DNA from: an uncultured Prevotella sp.
GTDB taxonomy: Bacteria > Bacteroidota > Bacteroidia > Bacteroidales > Bacteroidaceae
Direction: 5' to 3'
DNA: 63,531 nucleotides
NCBI GenBank assembly: GCA_944319795.1
Contig: CALUFA010000013.1
Span: 1-63,531 of the forward strand
Shown piece after piece: positions 57,874-63,531 of this stretch. Made by a program: the position numbers and the translations under genes. Position 1 is the first letter of the stretch. Every line of letters begins with the position of its first letter. The notes beneath the pieces are model-generated. The model was not told where the DNA came from, ran no database searches, and was given only the letters and a program-made list of their open reading frames with translations.

Positions 57874-60488
57874 CTGCTTACAATCTGTTTTACAGTGCCT
57901 ATGAATATCTCACTGTAGGTTTCTTTGAAGTATTTTCGGTAAAAATTAATAACTCGAGCATAGTTTTTTCGATTTTCCGGCGAAAAAAGATCTATACGAT
58001 CTGTTACTTGAGCGAGGTTTTCTGCGGCGCACATCGCAGACTCAATCATTACTCGATAGTATGTGGGCATTCCCGGGTCGGCGTAATATCCTCTATCTCG
58101 AAGATCAAACTCTCTTAGAGGAAGGTCTGTGTTATTGTCTGCGTACCCGCGTATTTTTGCCTTAAATCGATTTATGTCCGCAAGTGAGAATTTCGGGGCG
58201 GTGCCGATGTTGCCTCCAGCGACATATTGGGTAAGTTCAGCAGCAACTTCGGTAGACAGCGTAGTGTTGAAAAGTCCGTTTATCAGTTCCGCAATCTCGT
58301 CTATTTTCGCGTACATTATATTTTGGAGTGCCGGAGTAAACGAGCGCATGCACCCATCAATACATTCTTCCCACACGGTGCGCGGAATCCAATGTACCGC
58401 AATGTTTAGTTCTTCTTCAAGACGGTCTATTTCTTGAATGAGTATATCGGAAGCCCCGTTAAGCCAACAGGCTAATATTAAGTTAACCAACAATTTTGGA
58501 TCGCGGCCAATGGCTTTGAAAGCATTATATGTGAAAAACGGAAGATTAAACTCGGAAATAATGCGGAATGTTTTTACTGTCTTCGCCCAATATTCGCCAT
58601 TATAAACACCATCCTTGCTGAGTCTTTCACTCCAAAATCTTATGTTTGCGGCCGCCCTCTCTTTACGCTCTTCAGCGCCGTAATCTTCTTCTCTAAAATT
58701 GTAATACTTAGGAACGATCTTGCGAGGACTTTCGGAACCGGAGAAAATGATTGCTTCCGAATCCAAGAGCTCGTCAGGAACCGTAAACAAGTTCTTTTGT
58801 CGATCATACGACTCGAGTTTTATCTGTACTAGTTCAGCTGGTTTTATGTCTTCTGAAACAGGCAGGGCATATACTTCGCCGTCGTATATGAAACCGGCAG
58901 TGTCTTCTGTGGTATTATCCGTGATTAGAATCTTGCCAGAGCTCAACTCGCTGTCAAGAACAAATTTCCTTATATAGACGCTTTTGTCTTGTATTCTTAG
59001 TTTTACGGAACTGCTGCGGTCAAAAGTATTTGTGCCATATAATTGGAACATTCTCGCAAATAGGTCGCGATAATCGGACAACGGAACAATGCCTTCAATT
59101 ACGCGGTTCCTAAGGTGCATGACATTATCGTTGTCCGCTATTCTTTCCGAACAGTAAGTCACGTCTATCTTATTCGTCCGTCCGTGACTGATAATATTAA
59201 AATATCTCAGGTTGTCATAAGATATGATTTTTCCAGACGGAACGATTCTCCCTTCCACGTCAGATATCACCAAGCCCTCAAACGGCACGGCAACAGACAC
59301 TTTCAATGGAGGATTGTTCCCGGCGAATATTTTCAAATCACACGTAGGGGAATAGTTAGAAGCACATGCGTCTCGACTAATCTTCCAAGCATTCTTGCCT
59401 ATCATTTCTACGGATAAGTTTTCGCATTTGTCAAGCTCTGCCGAGACATCATTGCGAGTGGTAAGATGTAGCTCTGTGGAATACATGCCTTCGTTGTGGG
59501 AAGCAAATGCCATATCGCCTATGAAATAAAATGTCTCCACTACGTATTTACTGTCGGGAAATTCTACCTTGATATCAACGAGTCCGAATGGCAGGAGGCA
59601 TGCGTCGGTCAAATTCCGCCACCCGCTACAGTTACGCGCACGATATTTAGGCCTGATGTTTCCTACCCTTGTGCCGGTTTGGTCAAAAACGCTTATTCTC
59701 GGAACGCGAGTCAATAACTTATAATTGGATTGCTCCACCCATGGTATATACGTGCTTCCGAAATCAACGCTATAAGGCGTGTACTCATTGGTTATTGTCA
59801 TATCCTCATTAGACACGCAATTGTGCAAATTCACTTTGTCAGTAAACTCTATCGCCGAATAAGACTCTCCGTTTACCAATAGCTCGTGGCTCCTGTCGCA
59901 TTTCCAGTCTGTGGAAAAAACAGCCATATTAATTTCAGCGTTGGCCGTAGATTTCAAGGAATATACATTTTCATCGAGCATTTGGAAAACCTGAGGACAC
60001 TCAAAATTCGGAGGATAACTGCCACACAACGTTGGGAACAACCTGACATCGTTGTCACACCTAATCTTTACCTCGACCACAGGCTCTCCATTCCACTTTA
60101 TGTCTTTCGCCGCACCGACGGTCACACGGGAGTATGTCGCACCGACACTCCTTCCTACGTCATCCTTAATTAGGGATTTTCTTATATACTTTCCAACGAA
60201 TACCCCGGCAACAAACACGTCGAAAGCGTAGCACGACTGGAAGTCAAGACCTTCAATGGATACTGACGAAATCTCTTTTGCTACGTTTAAATTGACAAAA
60301 AGGCTTGTGGTTTCATTTGAGGTCATTCGAAGTTTCCAGCTTAGAGAAAGCGGCTTGGTCCTGCGTCTACTCTTGACTCTTCGGTATTCTCTTTTTAGGG
60401 ATTGGGTCAAATCAGACAAAGAGGTGTCCGCATCATCATATGGCAGCCAGCGATCATCTTCGGATATGATAGCATGGGCTATCTGCAA
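57870..60488 (-). CDS. DruH-like (STY4851/ECs_5259-like) protein, C-terminal fragment
   Basis: The 872-residue frame opens with a TTG at 60488 because no ATG is available. The sequence upstream in the same frame reads FIAYLGNAFRNDNIYDVS back to a stop at 60543-60545 and looks like genuine protein. It is a large, mixed alpha/beta protein without recognisable catalytic motifs: a beta-rich middle (about residues 50-550) and a helical C-terminal third (NLILACWLNGASDILIQEID, NFYRKYFKETYSEIF). Position directly before a DruE-like helicase, with a four-base stop/start overlap, is the arrangement of DruH in Druantia type III. I recall the STY4851/ECs_5259 family name for such partners; this should be tested. 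It appears to be the main part of a gene whose first 174 codons lie at 60536-61060. Confidence 0.7.
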   Translation of the reverse strand: MQIAHAIISEDDRWLPYDDADTSLSDLTQSLKREYRRVKSRRRTKPLSLSWKLRMTSNETTSLFVNLNVAKEISSVSIEGLDFQSCYAFDVFVAGVFVGKYIRKSLIKDDVGRSVGATYSRVTVGAAKDIKWNGEPVVEVKIRCDNDVRLFPTLCGSYPPNFECPQVFQMLDENVYSLKSTANAEINMAVFSTDWKCDRSHELLVNGESYSAIEFTDKVNLHNCVSNEDMTITNEYTPYSVDFGSTYIPWVEQSNYKLLTRVPRISVFDQTGTRVGNIRPKYRARNCSGWRNLTDACLLPFGLVDIKVEFPDSKYVVETFYFIGDMAFASHNEGMYSTELHLTTRNDVSAELDKCENLSVEMIGKNAWKISRDACASNYSPTCDLKIFAGNNPPLKVSVAVPFEGLVISDVEGRIVPSGKIISYDNLRYFNIISHGRTNKIDVTYCSERIADNDNVMHLRNRVIEGIVPLSDYRDLFARMFQLYGTNTFDRSSSVKLRIQDKSVYIRKFVLDSELSSGKILITDNTTEDTAGFIYDGEVYALPVSEDIKPAELVQIKLESYDRQKNLFTVPDELLDSEAIIFSGSESPRKIVPKYYNFREEDYGAEERKERAAANIRFWSERLSKDGVYNGEYWAKTVKTFRIISEFNLPFFTYNAFKAIGRDPKLLVNLILACWLNGASDILIQEIDRLEEELNIAVHWIPRTVWEECIDGCMRSFTPALQNIMYAKIDEIAELINGLFNTTLSTEVAAELTQYVAGGNIGTAPKFSLADINRFKAKIRGYADNNTDLPLREFDLRDRGYYADPGMPTYYRVMIESAMCAAENLAQVTDRIDLFSPENRKNYARVINFYRKYFKETYSEIFIGTVKQIVSR

Positions 60489-60535
60489 TGAGACATCATA
60501 AATATTGTCATTTCTGAACGCATTCCCAAGATAAG

Positions 60536-61060
60536 CTATAAATTAAAATTCTTGATTAAATCAAGATTATTATTATCCCAGTCAATATTTATTGAAGACA
60601 ATTCTTCAACCAATCCAATAAGAAAACCTTTAAATCCGCTGAGATTAGTTCCCTTCTTTATGTAATTTACGGGAAGACCGCCTTGATTCAGCAAAGTCCT
60701 AAAATACTCATTACCCTTAAGAGAGCGAATGAACGCGAACCCATGACTTTTAAGGCTATGACGCGCGGCATTATATAATTGCTCCCAACAATTACGAGGC
60801 AATCCTAACCCGACCGCGACGTCTTCCCTGGAAGGGATTCCCCCATTATAGTCCCTTCTCCACCATTCGGCATAACACAATGCCGCCTCTACTCCAAATA
60901 TTTCTAATCGATACGTGTTTTTAAAAAGAGTTTCTTTAAGTAGAGCATATTCTTCCTCGGTTAACTTAAGTTTCCCAAAGGGCGTATCAGGAGTTATGGA
61001 CGCTCTGTTACGGGCGTTCAAAATCTCATTCAAGACAGCATGTTGTTCACTATTGCACAT
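60536..61060 (-). CDS. DruH-like protein, N-terminal fragment (frameshifted)
   Basis: The 174-residue frame starts with an ATG 42 bases after a well-formed promoter. It contains AALCYAEWWRRDYNGGIPSR and LNQGGLPVNYIKKGTNLSGF, blocks I associate with the N-terminus of STY4851/ECs_5259 proteins. It ends in TAG at 60536. A one-base shift in the AT tract near 60540-60550 (ATTTTAATTTA) would join it to FIAYLGNAF and the 872-residue fragment, giving about 1,060 residues, close to the family size. It could instead be a separate small gene, but the short gap, the missing start codon of the next frame and the protein-like sequence in the gap favour one broken gene. Confidence 0.7.
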   Translation of the reverse strand: MCNSEQHAVLNEILNARNRASITPDTPFGKLKLTEEEYALLKETLFKNTYRLEIFGVEAALCYAEWWRRDYNGGIPSREDVAVGLGLPRNCWEQLYNAARHSLKSHGFAFIRSLKGNEYFRTLLNQGGLPVNYIKKGTNLSGFKGFLIGLVEELSSINIDWDNNNLDLIKNFNL

Positions 61061-61101
61061 ATCAGCTATGCTCTAAAAATCAATTGGTCTATAATATTTT
61101 G

Positions 61102-61132
61102 CAAATATAGCGAAATTCTATGTAACCACAAC
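61102..61132 (-). promoter_or_regulatory. Promoter of the Druantia-like operon
   Basis: On the minus strand a -7 box TATATTTG (61102-61109) fits TAnnTTTG perfectly. A TTG-type -33 element (61129-61132, GTTG) lies 19 bases upstream, the expected Bacteroidetes spacing. The start codon of the first fragment is 42 bases downstream. Confidence 0.7.
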
Positions 61133-61412
61133 GCACTGTAAAACGAAAAAAAAATTCTTCCATGTATTGATATAAACGAATTGGTTGCTAATATATCTAA
61201 TTTCATCTGTTTTGTAATAAATTTGGAGTGATAATCGAAATAAAAGTCAAAATATCAAACGATTTAACAAACATTCTGCTATGAAGATATAGAGAATGCG
61301 AGAACAGGCAATCATCCATATTTTACTTTCCATATAGCCTTACCAAGATCAAGGGATGATTTTTTTAACAGCCAATAGGTATAATATCTTCCAACGACTG
61401 AAAAAGTTCTTT
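61133..61412. other. AT-rich gap between promoter and recombinase remnant
   Basis: About 280 bases of AT-rich sequence separate the operon promoter from the recombinase remnant. I see no gene, strong hairpin or repeat in it. Confidence 0.6.
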
Positions 61413-61768
61413 TTACTTTTTCTCGTTTCTAACTATTGCTTTGGTATTTAAAGAAATATTCATCACCTTGCATTTAAGAAAAGCATTTTTTTGATTAGTG
61501 CAGAACATTGCAGAATATAGAAGCCAACTGGTTTCCAAGTCGTTACCTGTCAAGCTGACAATCTTTGTAAGTTTCTTGTTTTCAATGAGTAAGAAGAATT
61601 GATATGTCTTGCGCAATGGAAAGTTACGTGCTTCTTTTTGCCCGATGCCTCTATCCATGCTTTCAATGGTATGGAAATCCACGAAACATCAGTCAGACCC
61701 TCGAATACTAGACGTTCATCATCGTCAGGCCGCTCGCCGCATAATTGGAGAACCTGTGCCGTGACGGG
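61413..61768 (-). pseudogene. Decayed C-terminal part of the tyrosine recombinase
   Basis: Directly after the TAA that ends the 61769-62704 frame, the same frame continues as PVTAQVLQLCGERPDDDERL and on to HVTFHCARH. The latter holds the His-x-x-Arg box of tyrosine recombinases. The frame then breaks; a neighbouring frame (stop at 61413) continues with FFLLIENKKLTKIVSLTGND and LETSWLLYS. This resembles the expected end with the LGH box and catalytic Tyr, but in degraded form (LGH reads TGN). The C-terminal half thus carries at least one nonsense codon, one frameshift and missense decay. Confidence 0.75.
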
Positions 61769-62704
61769 TTAATAATCGGGGCGTTTAGTCTTTTGTTGAA
61801 CCACCAAGGCTTGCCATGCGCCTTTGCTTGTCTGTTGAATCTGTTTCCACCGCAGGGCTTGAATGTCGCTATGCCGTAATCCCGTGAGAATAGAGAAAAG
61901 AAACGCACGTTTCAGGACATCATCTTTGCAGGGAGTGTCAACCAGCATCTGCACCTCATTCATGGTAAGGGCGACACGCGGTCTTTCAATCGAACTAATG
62001 CCTTTTACCTTTGCGCTGATGTCAACCGTGAGGTATTCATCAATAAAAGCCTGTTTCAGTCCAGCCTTGAGAATAGAGAAATAGGTTGAAGCCGTGTTTT
62101 GCGAGATAGTTCCTTTCTTGTTTCCTCCCATCGGGGCACGGAGCAGGAACATCTTGATGTCTTCGAGCAGTTTGACGGAAATGGATTTGAAAGGTATTGG
62201 GTTCCCCTGCGAATAGATTTTCAGCAACTCGCCCACACGCATCCAATTGACGATAATCGAATTGGAGCTGTTTGGGTGGCGTTTGCTGATGATGCCGTTG
62301 AAGTATTTGATGAAGTCCTGTTCGCCACGCTCGTTCTGTGCGGCTATTTCATTCTCCTTGTCGGTGTAGAGAATGGCACTGTCGTATTCATGCTGACGCA
62401 GTTTACGGACGTTATCCGCATAGATGCAGGCCTCTTGGTCGATGGTGGAACGGCATTGGATGATTCCGTTCAAATCACGCTTGGGCTTGTAGTTGAAACT
62501 TCCGTCCGGCAGGATGCGGGCGATGGACGACTTATCCCAAATAGGTGTGGATATAGTCCGGTTGATTGACTCTACCACACGACTTGCCCTGCTTGAGCCT
62601 CTTTTGTAAACTGGGTACGATTCAATAATCAGATACCACTCCTCTTTGTATCTCGACCGTCTGAGCTTGACGGTTACTTTGGTGTTGGGCAATGCTTTTT
62701 TCAT
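61769..62704 (-). CDS. Truncated tyrosine recombinase/integrase
   Basis: The 311-residue frame has the Bacteroidetes integrase layout. An Arm/N-terminal domain comes first (VTVKLRRSRYKEEWYLIIES). A SAM-like core-binding domain follows (about residues 115-215, FIKYFNGIISKRHPNSSN, STYFSILKAGLKQAF). Then comes the start of the catalytic domain with the first Arg (FSILTGLRHSDIQAL) and the beta2-3 Lys (QQKTKR). It stops right there, at TAA 61769-61771, so the His-x-x-Arg box and Tyr are not translated. A normal member has about 400 residues. The gene overlaps the upstream HTH gene by four bases (ATGA). It would have moved the island bounded by the 44-bp repeats but should be inactive now. Confidence 0.88.
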   Translation of the reverse strand: MKKALPNTKVTVKLRRSRYKEEWYLIIESYPVYKRGSSRASRVVESINRTISTPIWDKSSIARILPDGSFNYKPKRDLNGIIQCRSTIDQEACIYADNVRKLRQHEYDSAILYTDKENEIAAQNERGEQDFIKYFNGIISKRHPNSSNSIIVNWMRVGELLKIYSQGNPIPFKSISVKLLEDIKMFLLRAPMGGNKKGTISQNTASTYFSILKAGLKQAFIDEYLTVDISAKVKGISSIERPRVALTMNEVQMLVDTPCKDDVLKRAFLFSILTGLRHSDIQALRWKQIQQTSKGAWQALVVQQKTKRPDY

Positions 62705-63246
62705 AATGACTTATACAATTTATCTATTTCTGACTTTGGAACATAAACGTAGCTTCCTATCTGACGGGTAGGGATAGAATTACGGCGTATATGCGTCAAC
62801 ACCGTACCTTCATTTATATGAAACTTTTTGGCTATCTGACCGATGGTATAACAGTCCTTGGGTTCAAAAAACAATGTTTCCTTTTTGCTATTCCGACGCA
62901 TAGGCTTCTTTTTGAAATGTTCATCCATGTATTGACGGCTAAGGCGTGTTTGCCGTTGACCTGAATTGTGCGATGGAATCACGCCCTGCCTAATCATACG
63001 ATAAAGAACATCCCTGCTAATGCCATAAAGCAGTACCGCCTCTTTAACGGTCAAGTACCCTTTGGTTGATGGAATTCGTCTTGCCAATGCCTGCCGTATG
63101 ACTTCCTTCTCTTTTGCGATTTGTCTTTTCTTGTATGCTCTTTTGGAACAAGCAGAGCAACAATACTTTGATGTGAGTGTCTGGGGAGTGAAGATTTTCC
63201 CACATTCCTCACAAACTCTTTGGATGTTGTAATTACCTCTTGGCAT
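62701..63246 (-). CDS. Zinc-finger and double helix-turn-helix DNA-binding protein (excisionase-like)
   Basis: The 181-residue cytoplasmic protein has an N-terminal Cys cluster (CEECGKIF, then YCCSAC, residues about 12-33) that can bind zinc. Two MerR/excisionase-type HTH modules follow: YLTVKEAVLLYGISRDVLYR (about residues 65-110) and YTIGQIAKKFHINEGTVLTH (about residues 132-178, ending IGSYVYVPKSEIDKL). Such genes commonly precede tyrosine recombinases in Bacteroidetes integrative elements and act as recombination directionality factors or regulators. Its stop overlaps the recombinase start by four bases, so the pair was coupled. Unlike its neighbours the gene seems intact. It lies 65 bases from the right 44-bp repeat. 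Confidence 0.85.
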   Translation of the reverse strand: MPRGNYNIQRVCEECGKIFTPQTLTSKYCCSACSKRAYKKRQIAKEKEVIRQALARRIPSTKGYLTVKEAVLLYGISRDVLYRMIRQGVIPSHNSGQRQTRLSRQYMDEHFKKKPMRRNSKKETLFFEPKDCYTIGQIAKKFHINEGTVLTHIRRNSIPTRQIGSYVYVPKSEIDKLYKSL

Positions 63247-63310
63247 ATCTTTCTCTTTATAAATGGTTTATGTATGTTTAAGTTGTACCTTTCCGCCAAA
63301 TAAGACGTGC

Positions 63311-63354
63311 CGCAAATATGTCGCAAATAAGAGATAAAAAAGCCCATAGAAAAC
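63311..63354. repeat. 44-bp direct repeat, right copy (putative attachment site)
   Basis: Identical over 44 bases and in the same orientation as 51506-51549. It lies upstream of the HTH/recombinase pair, where an attachment site of an integrase-driven island is expected. Flanking bases differ outside the 44 bases. Confidence 0.75.
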
Positions 63355-63380
63355 ACATAGCAACCATGAACCCTATAAAC

Positions 63381-63419
63381 GCAAAAAGCGTGCAACCCAC
63401 CAGAGCTGCACGCTTTTGC
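63381..63419. terminator. Hairpin beyond the right repeat
   Basis: A 13-bp stem with one bulged A (63381-63394 with 63407-63419) surrounds a 12-base loop, with A and T runs inside the arms. It probably terminates a gene that lies beyond the window edge. The last 110 bases hold no recognisable gene. Confidence 0.65.
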
Positions 63420-63531
63420 TTGCGATTTTGTATGTCTTTACTTATCGGAATCACTTGACCTCCTCAAATGTAACATGCACTGAATATCAGTAATTTATAA
63501 TTATATGGTACAAATATGGATTGTTTTAATG

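Noticed and set aside
61413-61682. 89-codon frame as an independent gene
   Set aside because: Its sequence (FFLLIENKKLTKIV) aligns with the expected recombinase C-terminus, so it is better explained as a remnant of that gene in a shifted frame.
63355-63531. tRNA gene as integration target at the right end
   Set aside because: I looked for a cloverleaf and a TTC-type T loop near the 44-mer and saw only a terminator-like hairpin.

Overview
The window looks like a chromosomal segment of a gut or rumen Bacteroidales, most likely Prevotella or a close relative. The evidence is a SusC/SusD pair, a hybrid two-component regulator of the Bacteroides type, Bacteroidetes -7 promoter boxes (TAnnTTTG), a Prevotella-style C-terminal tail on one secreted protein, and GC-rich genes with AT-rich intergenic DNA. 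All gene names rest on motif recognition by eye; no database search was run.

Region 1 (1-46.9 kb) is one large polysaccharide utilisation locus. On the minus strand lie a DUF5123-type lipoprotein, SusC and SusD (one operon), a secreted protein with a sorting-like tail, a truncated GH67-like protein, an ECF sigma factor followed by a 49-residue small ORF, and a beta-helix/TIM-barrel protein. On the plus strand a hybrid two-component sensor/regulator leads a run of twelve genes: a secreted sugar isomerase-like protein, a DUF3826 protein, GH127, a beta-helix glycosidase candidate, an MFS sugar transporter, a signal-less (cytoplasmic) GH78 rhamnosidase, a lipoprotein with a GH67/GH20-like N-domain, a beta-propeller+GH2+malectin fusion, two GH2 enzymes, GH106, and a sialate-O-acetylesterase-type esterase. 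Two rhamnosidases, a beta-L-arabinofuranosidase family, galactosidases and an acetylesterase point to a branched pectic glycan or arabinogalactan (RG-I, RG-II or AGP-type). The exact substrate cannot be read from sequence.

Region 2 (46.9-50.9 kb) is AT-rich and minus-strand: an AIPR-family protein, an Mrr-like protein carrying two tandem copies of an unknown domain, and an unknown 222-234 residue protein. This looks like a phage-defence operon.

Region 3 (51.5-63.4 kb) is a putative integrated island bounded by a perfect 44-bp direct repeat. Next to one repeat are an HTH/zinc-finger gene and a tyrosine recombinase. The cargo is a two-gene system that resembles Druantia type III: an about 1,060-residue STY4851-like (DruH-like) protein and an about 2,030-residue DEAH helicase with a C-terminal DUF1998-type zinc region (DruE-like). 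As given, both cargo genes are split, the first by a frameshift and the second by a single in-frame TAA, and the recombinase is cut short by a TAA followed by a frameshift. The island therefore appears decayed, unless these are sequence errors or recoding sites.

Non-coding structure stands out. Palindromic 22-bp units recur in exact 22-bp phase in four intergenic regions. A 186-bp inverted repeat with 57-bp perfect arms and a second with 40-bp perfect arms flank the left 44-bp repeat. No tRNA, rRNA or CRISPR array was recognised.
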